Assembly (NCBI GenBank): GCA_005889405.1
Contig: VBFY01000059.1
Coordinates: 47,373-111,372 of the forward strand
Source: Chloroflexota bacterium
GTDB lineage: Bacteria > Chloroflexota > Limnocylindria > P2-11E
Reading direction: 5' to 3'
Length of the DNA stretch: 64,000 nucleotides
Under the pieces are notes generated by a model, which did not search any database, was not told the DNA's origin, and was given only the letters and a program-made list of their open reading frames with translations. Made by a program: the position numbers and the translations under genes. Positions within the stretch are counted from its first letter, which is position 1. Every line of letters starts with the position of its first letter. Positions 8,017 through 17,941 of this stretch are shown in pieces.

Positions 8017-10143
8017 CTAGATGAAGAGCGGCGCGAGGACGAGCGTGATGGTCGCGAGCAGCTTGATCAACACGTGCAGGCTCGGGCCTGCGGTGTCCTT
8101 GAACGGGTCCCCCACCGTGTCGCCGACGACGGCCGCCGCGTGCGCCGGGGTGCCCTTGCCCAGGACCCGACCTTTGTCGTCCTTCAGCATGCCCGATTCG
8201 ATGTACTTCTTCGCGTTGTCCCATGCGCCGCCACCGTTGTTCAATACGGTCGCGAGGATGACGCCGGCCATTGTGCCGACCATCAGCAGCGCCGCCTCGG
8301 CCTCGGCCTTGAGCAGGATGCCGACGACGATCGGCGCGCCCACCGCGAGAAGGCCCGGCGCGATCATGTTGCGCAGCGCCGACGCGGTCGTGATGTCCAC
8401 AACGCGCGCGTAATTCGGCTCCTCGGTGCCAGCCATGATCCCGGGGTGCTCGCGGAACTGGGTCCGCACCTCTTCGATGATCGCGGCGCCCGCGCGACCC
8501 ACCGCGCGGATCGCGAGGGATGAGAAGAGGTACACGAGCATGGCGCCGAGGAAGCCGCCGAGGAAGACGTCCACCTTGGCTAGGTCGACGGTCTTGAACT
8601 CTTTCCCGGTCAGCTGAGCGACCTTGTCGAGATAGGCGGAGAAGAGCAGGAACGCGGCGAGGGCGGCCGACGCGACGGCGTATCCCTTCGTCAGCGCCTT
8701 GGTGGTATTACCCGCGGCGTCGAGGCGGTCGGTTCGTTCCCGCGTCTCTTCCGAGGCACGCGCCATCGACGCGACACCACCGGCGTTGTCCGTGATCGGT
8801 CCGAAGGTGTCCATGGCGAGGATGAACGCGGCGCTCATGAGCATGCCCATCGTCGCGACGGCCGTGCCGTAGATACCGCCATGCGGCAGGCCCGTGGTCT
8901 GACCCCATTGATCGCCGAGCCAGTGCGAGATGAAGAGCGCGATCGCGATCGTGATCGTCGACGACGCGGTGGTCTCGAAACCGACGGCGACGCCCGAGAT
9001 GATCGTCGTGGCCGGACCGGTCTTTGCGGCTTCGGCGATCTCCTTCACGGGTCGCCAGTTGCCGGACGTGTAGTACTGCGTGATGTAGACGAAGGCGAGG
9101 CTGGTGAGGATGCCCACGACGCCGGCGCCGAAGAAGTAGAGGGCGCCACCCTTCTCGTTGAGCATCTGGTTCGTGACGAAATACATCCCGACGATCGAGA
9201 GCGCGATGGTGATGTAGTAGCCGGAGTTCAGCGAGCCCATCGGGTCCCGTCTCTCGTTGCCTCGGACGGTGAAGATCCCGATGACGCTGGCGATCAGGCC
9301 GAATCCACGGACGACGAGCGGGAACACGATCCACGCGACGTTGTGCGTCACCGCGTAGATCGCGACGCCCAGGATCATCGCGCCGATGTTCTCGGCGGCG
9401 GTCGACTCGAACAGGTCCGCGCCACGACCGGCGCAGTCGCCGACGTTGTCGCCGACGAGGTCCGCGATCACCGCGGCGTTGCGCGGATCGTCTTCCGGAA
9501 TGCCCGCTTCGACCTTTCCGACGAGGTCCGCGCCAAGATCGGCGGCCTTGGTGTAGATGCCGCCGCCAAGCTGCGCGAAGAGCGCGACGAACGAGGCGCC
9601 GAAGCCGAAGCCGACGATCGTGAACGGCGCCTGGTCCGGATTCTGGAACCCGCCGTAGGCGATGAACATCGCGAACACGCCGATGAGGGACAGGCCGACC
9701 ACCAGGATCCCGGACACCGCGCCGCCACGGAGCGCGATCCGGAGCGCGTCGCCAATGCTGTGCTGCGCAGCCGCCGCGGTCCGCAGGTTCGACTTCACCG
9801 CGACGAACATGCCGACGATGCCCGAAGCCATCGAACAGATCGCGCCCACGAAGAACGCGATCGACGTGCGGATCGCGAGCTCCGTCGCCGAAACACCGGG
9901 CGCCGTCTCGAAGAAGAAGATGACAAGTCCGATGAGGACCATGCCGGCGATGGCGAGGAGGAAGATCGTGCGGTACTGACGCTGGATGAACGCGACGGCC
10001 GCGACGTAGATCGCCCCGGCGACCTTCTGCATGTCGGCGGTCCCGATCGGCGAGCGGAGGACGTCGTACGCGAAGTAGCCGGCGACGAGGACCGCGACCA
10101 GTCCGGAGAAGGGAACGACCCAAAGCAGGGGTTGCGCGTCCAA
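8017..10143 (-). CDS. hppA: Membrane-bound proton-translocating pyrophosphatase, predicted K+-independent
   Basis: DLGADLVGKVEAGIPEDDPRNAAVIADLVGDNVGDCAGRGADLFES; GNTTKALTKGYA carries the Lys/Thr pair typical of K+-independent enzymes. Confidence 0.97.
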   Translation of the reverse strand: MDAQPLLWVVPFSGLVAVLVAGYFAYDVLRSPIGTADMQKVAGAIYVAAVAFIQRQYRTIFLLAIAGMVLIGLVIFFFETAPGVSATELAIRTSIAFFVGAICSMASGIVGMFVAVKSNLRTAAAAQHSIGDALRIALRGGAVSGILVVGLSLIGVFAMFIAYGGFQNPDQAPFTIVGFGFGASFVALFAQLGGGIYTKAADLGADLVGKVEAGIPEDDPRNAAVIADLVGDNVGDCAGRGADLFESTAAENIGAMILGVAIYAVTHNVAWIVFPLVVRGFGLIASVIGIFTVRGNERRDPMGSLNSGYYITIALSIVGMYFVTNQMLNEKGGALYFFGAGVVGILTSLAFVYITQYYTSGNWRPVKEIAEAAKTGPATTIISGVAVGFETTASSTITIAIALFISHWLGDQWGQTTGLPHGGIYGTAVATMGMLMSAAFILAMDTFGPITDNAGGVASMARASEETRERTDRLDAAGNTTKALTKGYAVASAALAAFLLFSAYLDKVAQLTGKEFKTVDLAKVDVFLGGFLGAMLVYLFSSLAIRAVGRAGAAIIEEVRTQFREHPGIMAGTEEPNYARVVDITTASALRNMIAPGLLAVGAPIVVGILLKAEAEAALLMVGTMAGVILATVLNNGGGAWDNAKKYIESGMLKDDKGRVLGKGTPAHAAAVVGDTVGDPFKDTAGPSLHVLIKLLATITLVLAPLFI

Positions 10144-10337
10144 AAGGAGCCCTCCGCTACCTCGAAAAGTGAAGTTACAAGAAGCAAGCGCCCGCCCCGA
10201 CGGAGGGGGCCGCAGCGCTTCGGCGGCAGTTTAGAGCAGGACGGCGCCAGCGGGCAAACCGGCTACCGCGGCGTGCACGAAACGCCGACGCAAGCGCAGA
10301 CGAGCACGGCGAAAGCCGTGCGATTATCGTTCGAGAC

Positions 10338-10619
10338 ATGCCCCCGCAAAAGGCCTCAAAGAGCGCACCCAAGGCGGACGCGTCCGAGAAGCAGAAGAGC
10401 AAGGACCGCGACTGGCTCACGACGGGCGAGCTCGCCCAGCGTATCGGCTGGCGCGAGCATGCGCTGCGCGACGCGCTCCGCGGCAAAGACCTGCCGGGCG
10501 TCCGCCGCACCTCGTTCGGCTATCACGTCGAGGCGTCGGCGGTGGACGAGATCAAGAAGGCCCTCGGGGAAGCTCCGCCGAAAGGGAACAGCTCGCTCAA
10601 GACTCCCGCCCGGAACTAG
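10338..10619 (+). CDS. Small helix-turn-helix (MerR/excisionase-like) protein
   Basis: DWLTTGELAQRIGWREHALRDALRGKDLPGVRRTSFGYHVEASAVDEIKKALG. Confidence 0.6.
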   Translation: MPPQKASKSAPKADASEKQKSKDRDWLTTGELAQRIGWREHALRDALRGKDLPGVRRTSFGYHVEASAVDEIKKALGEAPPKGNSSLKTPARN

Positions 10620-10625
10620 CCCGGT

Positions 10626-12071
10626 CTAGGCGTGCTTGCGCAGGCGCGCCGGAAGGATCTTGAGCTCCTCGCGGTACTTCGCCACCGTCCGCCGCGCGAG
10701 CTTGATGCCGTGCTTCTCGGCGAGCTTCTCAACGATCTCCTGATCGGAGTACGGCCGGCCCTCGTTCTCTGCCTCGATGATCTGTTTGATGACGTCCTTC
10801 GTCCCGAGCGAGGCCGTGAAGAACATCGCGAACGGGACGACCTGACCGGTCGGGAGCAGCACGAACTTGCCGGCGGTGGCGCGGCTCACCGTGGACTCGT
10901 GCATGCCGATCCGCTCACCGACCTCGGCACGCGTCAGCGGACGCAGCGACTGGATCCCGTGCTCGAGGAAATCGAGCTGGCATTCGACGATGACCTCGGT
11001 GATCCGCAGGATCGTCTGACGACGCTGATTGATGTTGTCGATGAAGAACTTCGCTCGCGTGACGTACTCGCGGATGTGCTGCCGGTCGTCGTCGTTCATC
11101 GGCACCGTCGCGGCACCGCCGTCCTTGCGCGCGGCCTGCAGCTGCATGATCAGTTGCCGATACACGGGATTCACGCGTAACGAGAAACGCCGCGACTCGA
11201 TGACCTCGACCTCGTGCTGACCGGCCTCCGACTTCGTGATGATCACGTCGGGCCGCAAGCCGACCTCGCGACCACCGATGCTCGTGCCATCCGGACCGGC
11301 GGCGAAGCCGTGCGCCGGATGTGGGTTGAGGTTCGCCGCGATGTAGTCGAGCGCGCTCTGGACCTCGTCGCGCGTGATGCGGAGCGCTTGCGCGACATCA
11401 CCGAACTTGTGTTCGCCCATCTCGCGGAAGTGGTCGGAGACGATCTCGCGCACATGTGGCGGGACTTCCTCGCCGACCTCCTCGAGGTGCTGCATCTGGA
11501 TCATGAGGCATTCGCGAACGTCACGCGCGCCGATGCCCCAGGGCTCGACGGATTGGATCGCGCGCAGCGCGCGCATCGCGTCGGCGACCGAGACCTTCAT
11601 CGTGTTCGCTGCGTCTTCGATCGTGACACTCGGATCGAGGTACCCGTTCTCGTTGATGTTGCCGATGAGGTACTCCGCGACCGGGAGCAGCCGCGCAGGG
11701 AGCAAGACGCGGACATTCCACGAAAGCCAGTCGGCAAGGGTCTGCTCCGACTCGGCGCGCACGACGGGGTCGAACTCGTCACCGTCGTCGTCACGCTGCA
11801 TAAGACTCGTGCCTTCGAGAGGTTCGGTCTCGGGATCGTTCGATCGCGGCGCCTTCGCCAGTCCGAAACAATTGAGGCACACGCGTCCTGGAAGCGGCTG
11901 CCCGCAAAGGGGACAGACCTGCTGCTCCTCGAGATCGAGTGCCGGATTCTCCTGCAGCTCCTGATTGATGACGTCCTGCAGCTCTAGTGATGACAGCTGC
12001 AAGATCGCATTGGCGGCGATCTGTTTCGGGGTGACCTTCAGTTGCTGCTGCGGCAGTAAGCGCAGATCCAC
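10626..12071 (-). CDS. rpoN: RNA polymerase sigma-54 factor
   Basis: N-terminal Gln/Leu-rich region I; RpoN box ARRTVAKYREEL; HESTVSRATAGKF HTH; Cys4 insertion CPLCGQPLPGRVCLNC after region I. Confidence 0.97.
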   Translation of the reverse strand: MDLRLLPQQQLKVTPKQIAANAILQLSSLELQDVINQELQENPALDLEEQQVCPLCGQPLPGRVCLNCFGLAKAPRSNDPETEPLEGTSLMQRDDDGDEFDPVVRAESEQTLADWLSWNVRVLLPARLLPVAEYLIGNINENGYLDPSVTIEDAANTMKVSVADAMRALRAIQSVEPWGIGARDVRECLMIQMQHLEEVGEEVPPHVREIVSDHFREMGEHKFGDVAQALRITRDEVQSALDYIAANLNPHPAHGFAAGPDGTSIGGREVGLRPDVIITKSEAGQHEVEVIESRRFSLRVNPVYRQLIMQLQAARKDGGAATVPMNDDDRQHIREYVTRAKFFIDNINQRRQTILRITEVIVECQLDFLEHGIQSLRPLTRAEVGERIGMHESTVSRATAGKFVLLPTGQVVPFAMFFTASLGTKDVIKQIIEAENEGRPYSDQEIVEKLAEKHGIKLARRTVAKYREELKILPARLRKHA

Positions 12072-12089
12072 TTCGGCTACCTTAACCCA

Positions 12090-13865
12090 ATGGTCGTGCG
12101 AGCCGAGTTGATCCTGTTCGTGGTGGCTCTTGCACTTGCCGCGCTCGCGTTCGCATTTGCCATGCCGTATAGAACGTTCCGCTGGCGGATCCCACTAGCC
12201 GCGGCCTTGTGTGTGATCGCGGGCCTTGCGCCGCTCCTTCTGTATGTCGCGCTCGATCCCGAGCGTGCCCGTGGACAGGCGCTATGGGAATGGTCCGCCG
12301 TAGGGGGGCCGACCATCCAAGCCTCGTATCGCCTGGACGGTCTCGCCGCGATCGGCGTCGGCATCGGCGCTCTCTATGTCGCGGCCGCCCTGGTCGCGAC
12401 GACACGTGTGAGTGCCCGCCACCAGCTCTTGCGACCGGTGATCCTCTTGAACGGACTCGTCTTCATCACGCTCGCGGTCACGGACGACCTCATCGCCGAC
12501 ATCGTCGTCCTAGGTGCGCTCGCCGCACTTACGTCATTCATCGCGATGCTCGTTTCGCCCGCGGCCGCCGTCGCGCGTATCACCGGATATCTCGCGGGCG
12601 GCGTCCAAGGCTTCGTCGTGGCCGGACTCCTCGTGTCTCGATTCGGTGGCGCATCGTTCCGCTTCGACACGCTCTCGCCCGATGCGGTGACGCCCGGGGT
12701 CGTCGTTGCGGCTTCGCTCGGCGCCGCGCTCTTCGCGGGTCTTTATCCGTTCGTGCCCTGGGGGTACCGCAGCGAAGAGGCCGGCGAGCGCGAGAGCCTG
12801 CGCGGGCTGCTCACGATGCCTGCCGGCTTCGGCGCGACGCTCGTGCTCTGTCGGATCCTCGGTGTGACTCGCATCGATCTCGCGACCCTCGGGCTCCCCG
12901 CGATCATCTCGCCCGCGCTCATCGCTGTCGTCGTCGCTGCCCTCGCGCTTCGGTTCATCCTGCGGCGGAACAGACCGGGTTTGCGACGACGTATCGCGAT
13001 CTCAGTGCTGGTACTCGTGGTCGTCCAGGCGTACCCGTTCCTTCACTGGAGCCACCTCATCCTCGTCGCGATGTTGCTCACCATCGCGTACGCCGCGGCG
13101 GTCTCGCTCGCGCTGCCGGAGCAGTGGGCCATCTCGCGCTACGACGTCGTGCTCGCCGCGCTGTGGATCGCGCTGGCCACCGGATCGCCGACCGCGCTTG
13201 CCGGCGCGCTGGTCGTCCTCGCGGGGGGCGGACTCGCCGCGGTTGCGGACGCGTTCTGGATGCCGCCACATCGCTCGTACATCACCGCGATGGCGAGCTC
13301 GACGGTGATCGTCGCGGGCGCGTTGACTCTCGCAGTCGGCGCGCTCGACGCGCCGGACCTCATAACGGTGGTGCTCGCCGTCGTCGCGGTCGCCGTGCTC
13401 GTCGGACTCGAGCTCGCGCACGCGGGTCGGAGACTCAGCATCGCGGCGGTCCCGTCGGACCTCGACGTGTCCGCGTCGATCGCGTCGTTCCTCGGCACGA
13501 TCATGGTCCTGCTCGCGCTCTCGCTGCCGCTGCTCGACGCGATGTCCGAAGCCTTCGGCCGTCCGAACACGCGGAAGCTCGACGACTTCGTCACACTCGT
13601 GCCGGTCGTCGCGGTCGTCGCGACGCTGCTCGTCGTCGCGGCGCGCACGGCGCGCGTGTTCCTCCCCGAGCTGACCACCCTCAGCACGCGGCTCGACGCG
13701 GTGGTCAAGGCCGCGGACCCGGTCCCGATCGCGGCAGCGTCCTTCCGCGCTCTCGCCGGATCCGCGACCACGGCGTCCGGCGTCTTCGCACTGTTCGAAG
13801 AACGAGCCGGGGTCTGGCTCGCGCTCACGCTCATCGCGACGCTGCTGGTCTGGTCGGTGCGCTGA
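12090..13865 (+). CDS. Polytopic membrane protein resembling complex-I/Mrp antiporter-like subunit (NuoL/M-like), divergent
   Basis: About 14 hydrophobic segments; SYRLDGLAAIGVGIGALY; followed by two overlapping membrane genes. Confidence 0.55.
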   Translation: MVVRAELILFVVALALAALAFAFAMPYRTFRWRIPLAAALCVIAGLAPLLLYVALDPERARGQALWEWSAVGGPTIQASYRLDGLAAIGVGIGALYVAAALVATTRVSARHQLLRPVILLNGLVFITLAVTDDLIADIVVLGALAALTSFIAMLVSPAAAVARITGYLAGGVQGFVVAGLLVSRFGGASFRFDTLSPDAVTPGVVVAASLGAALFAGLYPFVPWGYRSEEAGERESLRGLLTMPAGFGATLVLCRILGVTRIDLATLGLPAIISPALIAVVVAALALRFILRRNRPGLRRRIAISVLVLVVVQAYPFLHWSHLILVAMLLTIAYAAAVSLALPEQWAISRYDVVLAALWIALATGSPTALAGALVVLAGGGLAAVADAFWMPPHRSYITAMASSTVIVAGALTLAVGALDAPDLITVVLAVVAVAVLVGLELAHAGRRLSIAAVPSDLDVSASIASFLGTIMVLLALSLPLLDAMSEAFGRPNTRKLDDFVTLVPVVAVVATLLVVAARTARVFLPELTTLSTRLDAVVKAADPVPIAAASFRALAGSATTASGVFALFEERAGVWLALTLIATLLVWSVR

Positions 13866-14452
13866 TGCTGCTGCTCGCGATCGTCGCGATCACCACGCTC
13901 GCGGCGAACAGCGCACGACAGCTGCGCTACACGGCGGTCGCGTTCTTCGCCGTCGCGCTCGCCGCGCATCTCATCGACGACGGAACGCTCGCCGCGGCGC
14001 AGGTCCTGGTCTCGGCGGCCGCGGCACTGGTGGCCTCCGCGATCCTCTTCGTTGCCGCGCGGGATCGGCGGTTCGGTGAGGATCCCGGTTGGCGTCTCTG
14101 GATCGCCACGATCGTCGCGGCCGCGACGACGGCGGCGGCGTTCGCGTTCCTGCGCCCGCAGACGGGCGACGAGATCAACACGAACCTCCTCGGTCCGGAC
14201 CCGAGCGGCGTCACGACCGACGTCGCGGCGTTCTGGCTCCTCTCGTCGGGAATCGCGATCCTGCTGACGGCACGCGGAGCGGTCCGCGGTTCGCTCGGCG
14301 CGCTCCTCATGCTCACGGGCACGCAGCTGCTCGTGCAGCAGGTGCCCGGTCCGCATCTCGCGTTGACGCTGCTGCTGTCGTGGCTCCAGGTCGTCGTCGC
14401 ACTGGCCGGCGCGTTCCTTATCGTCAATCAGCGGGCGGCTCGCGAAGCATGA
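13865..14452 (+). CDS. Small polytopic membrane protein (HyfE/NuoK-like candidate)
   Basis: ATG overlaps upstream stop (TGATG); MLLLAIVAITTLAANSARQLRYTAVAFF; multiple TM segments. Confidence 0.55.
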   Translation: MLLLAIVAITTLAANSARQLRYTAVAFFAVALAAHLIDDGTLAAAQVLVSAAAALVASAILFVAARDRRFGEDPGWRLWIATIVAAATTAAAFAFLRPQTGDEINTNLLGPDPSGVTTDVAAFWLLSSGIAILLTARGAVRGSLGALLMLTGTQLLVQQVPGPHLALTLLLSWLQVVVALAGAFLIVNQRAAREA

Positions 14453-15801
14453 TCGAAGTCGTCGCGCTCCTCGGTGTTGCCGCGCTCGTCGCATTCGGTG
14501 TCCGCAAACGGCTCGCGGTCGTGGGGACCGTCACCCTCGCGGCGCTCGCGGCCGCGATCGCCATCGTCGTGCTGATGCCGATGGACGCGTCCGGCGATGT
14601 GCTCGAGCTCCCGTGGCACATGTCGGAGCTGGCGCGGCTCGCGGCGGTCGTGCTGCTCGGAACGCTCTGCTTGCTGGTGCTCGCGGTCTGGGTCGACGAG
14701 CCCGCGTACAACTTCTTCCCCACCGCCCTCGTCGTCGCCGCGGTCGTCCTCGCGGTGCTCGTGCTCACGACACCGATCGCGATCTACGGGGCGCTGCTGC
14801 TGGGGCTGCTCATTCCGGTCGGCTCGTTCACGTTCCAAGTGCATCGCAACCGCAGTGCGGAGGCTGCGTATCGCCACTTCAGCTTCGTCGCGCTCGGCGG
14901 TTGCCTCGGCCTCTCCGCACTCGCGCTCTCGGCAAGCCTTGGACGCGATCAGCCACCGTCGACGTTCGTCCTCCTCGTCGTGATCCTGGTCGTCGCCTTC
15001 GCGCTCAAGCTTGCGGCCATCCCGTTCCACACACACGCGGCGCTGCTCGCTTCCGAGGTCCCCGCGTCGGCCCTGGCGCTCTACTTCGGGGTCCTGGTAC
15101 CGACGACGTTCATCGCGTTCGCGCAGATCCTCGTTCTCTCCGGTCTGCTCCCCGCCATCGTGTCGATCGGAAAGGTGCAGGACCTGCTCCTCGCGCTCGG
15201 GATCACGTCCGCGCTGGGCGGCGCGTTCCTCGCCACCGGGTCGACGGAGCTGCGCCGCGTCGCGGTCTACTCGGTGATCGCGAACCTGGGGCAGGCGCTC
15301 GTCGGGATCGCAACGCTGTCAGGTCCGGGGATCATCGGTGCGATGGCGATCGCACTCGTGACCGGCATGGCGGCGACGCAGCAGCTCCTCGCGGCCGGGA
15401 CGCTCGAACGTCGCGCCGGCGTCGGGCGACCGAGCGCGACGAACGCGCCACTGGCTGCGCTCGCTTTCGTCGTCGGCGGCTTCGCGATGATCGGCGCGCC
15501 GCCGCTCGTCGCGTTTCCGGGACACTTCTTCGTCGAGCTCATCGCGTACTCGTACTCCGCGTGGATGGGTACCGCGCTCGTCATCGCGACGCTGGGCGTC
15601 CTCGTCGCGCAGTTACGCGCGGCAATGGCGATCTTCCGCACCGCGCCCGACCGCTGGCGGGTGGAGCGGAAGCCGATCGCCGGCATCGTCGGCGGTCTCG
15701 TCTTCGCGGCGCTCCTCATCGGCGGCGTCCAGCCTGACGGTTTCCTGCAGCCGATCGCGGCGTTCGCGGACCAGTTCCTTCGCGCGCTGCATCCGCTCTA
15801 G
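14449..15801 (+). CDS. NuoN/MrpD-like proton-conducting antiporter-family membrane protein
   Basis: FALKLAAIPFHTHAALLASEVPASALALYFGVLVPTTF and STELRRVAVYSVIANLGQALVGIATL resemble NuoN/MrpD core motifs; ATGA overlap. Confidence 0.7.
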   Translation: MIEVVALLGVAALVAFGVRKRLAVVGTVTLAALAAAIAIVVLMPMDASGDVLELPWHMSELARLAAVVLLGTLCLLVLAVWVDEPAYNFFPTALVVAAVVLAVLVLTTPIAIYGALLLGLLIPVGSFTFQVHRNRSAEAAYRHFSFVALGGCLGLSALALSASLGRDQPPSTFVLLVVILVVAFALKLAAIPFHTHAALLASEVPASALALYFGVLVPTTFIAFAQILVLSGLLPAIVSIGKVQDLLLALGITSALGGAFLATGSTELRRVAVYSVIANLGQALVGIATLSGPGIIGAMAIALVTGMAATQQLLAAGTLERRAGVGRPSATNAPLAALAFVVGGFAMIGAPPLVAFPGHFFVELIAYSYSAWMGTALVIATLGVLVAQLRAAMAIFRTAPDRWRVERKPIAGIVGGLVFAALLIGGVQPDGFLQPIAAFADQFLRALHPL

Positions 15802-15813
15802 CGGGGCGTCCGT

Positions 15814-17124
15814 TCAGCGCGACGCGAGCAGCGAGAGCGGATCCATCGGCTGACCGCCGCTGAGGACGGCGAAGTGGAGATGCGGACCGGTCGTGATACC
15901 GGTCAAGCCGACGAAGCCGATCACCTCGCCGGCGATGACGGGATCTCCTATCCGCACCGGCGGACGCGCGAACGTGTCGTCGAGATGTGCGTACACAGAG
16001 ACCAGGCCACCCGGATGCGCGATGAGGACGACCATCGCGCCGTCGGAGAGATGGCCGACGAATGTCACGCGTCCTTCCGCGGCAGCGAGCACCGGCTGCC
16101 CGAGTGGCGCCGCGATGTCGATGGCGTCGTGGAAGTGCGCGTAGTACGAGCCGCGGAACGTTCTCGCCGGCTCGAGCGCGAACGTCGTGGGTCCGAACGG
16201 CTGCGTGATCGCGCCGCGCACCGGCAGAGACCAGGTCGACGGTGCGGCGCCGTCGCTGGACATCGCCGTCGCCACCAGTTGCGCGAGCGAGGTCTGCGCG
16301 GCGGCCGCGTCGCGTGCGAGCGACTCGAGCACCGCGACCTCGGCCGCGCGTTTGTCGCCCTCACCGTTCGCGGCCGCGGCGGCGATCGTTCTCGCGCGGT
16401 CGCGGAGCCGGCTGAGCTGGCCCTGCTTGGCGGCGACGGCCTCCCGCGCACTCGCGAGCTGCGCCGCGCGCTCGGACAGCCGCGTCTGCGCATCGCGGAG
16501 CGCGGCGTCGATCGAGAGCAGCTCCCGATAGGCCTCGATCTGCGGGTCAGTCAGCGCCGCGAGTGAGGGCGTCGCGCTCGCGGCCGCCAGCCGGAAGGCG
16601 TCGCGCGTGAGGCGCTCGCGGATCGCGCGCCGATCGTTCGCCTGCGCCTGGAGCCCCGCGATGTCGCTCCCGACCGCATCCAGATCCTGTGCGACCCGGT
16701 CGACCTCGACGTTGAGCGCGGTGAGCTCGTCGCGGGCGACGAGCGCCTGAGCGTCGATGATTTGGGTCAGCGACTTGGCGCTCGCGAGCAGCGCGGCGTC
16801 ACGCGCTCGCGCGGCTTCCAGCTCCTCGGCGGAAGGCGTCGGCTCGGGTGTCGGGGATGCGGTTGGTCTGGCATTCGGCGAAGCCGTCGCCGCGGACGAG
16901 GCGCCAGTCGACGGCGACGCGCGCGGCGACACCGACGCGCTCGCGGGCGGTGAAGGTGCTGGGCTTTTCGACGCAGCCGCCGACGGCGAGGGACTCGGCG
17001 ATGGAGAAGGCGTGACGGGCGCCGTCGGCGAGGGCGTGGGAGTCGGATCGTCGGCGTTCGCCGACGTCGGGAAGAAAGCCAGCATCGCAAGAGCGACGAC
17101 AACGCCCACCCACGCGCGGAGCAT
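15814..17124 (-). CDS. M23 family metallopeptidase with coiled coil and Pro/Ser/Thr-rich linker
   Basis: Signal peptide; PTPSPSPS linker; HDAIDIAAPLGQPVLAAAEGRVTFVG and TTGPHLHFAV (LytM). Confidence 0.9.
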   Translation of the reverse strand: MLRAWVGVVVALAMLAFFPTSANADDPTPTPSPTAPVTPSPSPSPSPSAAASKSPAPSPPASASVSPRASPSTGASSAATASPNARPTASPTPEPTPSAEELEAARARDAALLASAKSLTQIIDAQALVARDELTALNVEVDRVAQDLDAVGSDIAGLQAQANDRRAIRERLTRDAFRLAAASATPSLAALTDPQIEAYRELLSIDAALRDAQTRLSERAAQLASAREAVAAKQGQLSRLRDRARTIAAAAANGEGDKRAAEVAVLESLARDAAAAQTSLAQLVATAMSSDGAAPSTWSLPVRGAITQPFGPTTFALEPARTFRGSYYAHFHDAIDIAAPLGQPVLAAAEGRVTFVGHLSDGAMVVLIAHPGGLVSVYAHLDDTFARPPVRIGDPVIAGEVIGFVGLTGITTGPHLHFAVLSGGQPMDPLSLLASR

Positions 17125-17192
17125 GCAATGCAGAGAGTGCCCGAAAGCGCTGACATAGCGGACGCAAGTCCACCCGACGGACGAGCGCGTAT

Positions 17193-17420
17193 CTAGCGGC
17201 GGCTCGGTTCCTCGATCTCCCAGCCATCCGCACGCAGACGCGCACGCTCCATCCCGAGATCCTTGTAGCGTCCGATCTCTCGCCAAGGCATGTCGTCGAC
17301 CGGCGTGCCGGGATTGATGCGCTGCATGACGCGCTGATCCTCGCGCAACTCGCGCACCACGAGCTGCCGCTCGCCGTGACCGACACGCAGAAGCAGTGAC
17401 GCGCGAAGCAACGTGGCCAT
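17193..17420 (-). CDS. Small hypothetical protein
   Basis: 75-aa ORF on same strand as flanking genes; no family recognised. Confidence 0.35.
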   Translation of the reverse strand: MATLLRASLLLRVGHGERQLVVRELREDQRVMQRINPGTPVDDMPWREIGRYKDLGMERARLRADGWEIEEPSRR

Positions 17421-17444
17421 GCTCCCTACCCCCTACGCGTGCCG

Positions 17445-17900
17445 CTAGAACGTGAAGCGCGTTCCAGACGCGGTGAAGTGTTTCACATCGAAGGCGATGA
17501 TCTTCGAGGGAGTCGCGCGGAACACGTGCTCCTTCTCGTATTTCTCGGCTTTGGGCCGATAGTCGAAGGTGCGTCCGTATTTCGTGGCGTACTGCCTTGC
17601 GATGCGCTTCGCGATGTCGGCCGTGACGCCGCGAACGACATCGACGGTGCCCTGGCCGAAGAGAGCGCGTGTCCCGGTCTGCGTTCCGAAGGCGACACGG
17701 GCATCACGCGCGAGGTTCTGCGCCCAATGCGTCCGCTCGCTGCCCTCGAAGTACAGATGGTCGTCGACCCAGGCGCCCCACTGCTGCACGAGGTGCGGAC
17801 GACCGTCAGCGTCCGTGGTGGAGATCCAATAGAAACGACCGCCGCTCAGGATGCGCTCGACGTCCGCCCACGCGAGCATGCCCCGTGTGCTCTCCGACAA
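17445..17900 (-). CDS. Pyridoxamine 5'-phosphate oxidase-fold / F420-dependent oxidoreductase-like protein
   Basis: YWISTTDADGRPHLVQQWGAWVDDHLYFEGSERTHWAQNLARDARVAF. Confidence 0.8.
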   Translation of the reverse strand: MSESTRGMLAWADVERILSGGRFYWISTTDADGRPHLVQQWGAWVDDHLYFEGSERTHWAQNLARDARVAFGTQTGTRALFGQGTVDVVRGVTADIAKRIARQYATKYGRTFDYRPKAEKYEKEHVFRATPSKIIAFDVKHFTASGTRFTF

Positions 17901-17941
17901 ATAGCCCTTGGGAAGCCGTGGGCGGTCGCGCTTGGGCGCGA

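Noticed and set aside
8881-10629. Long plus-strand ORF (582 aa) antisense to hppA; similar long ORFs at 4653..5984, 36501..38408, 55276..56190 and 56685..58439
   Set aside because: Arg/Asp/Glu/His-rich compositions typical of shadow frames opposite high-GC genes; the opposite strand encodes clearly recognised families.
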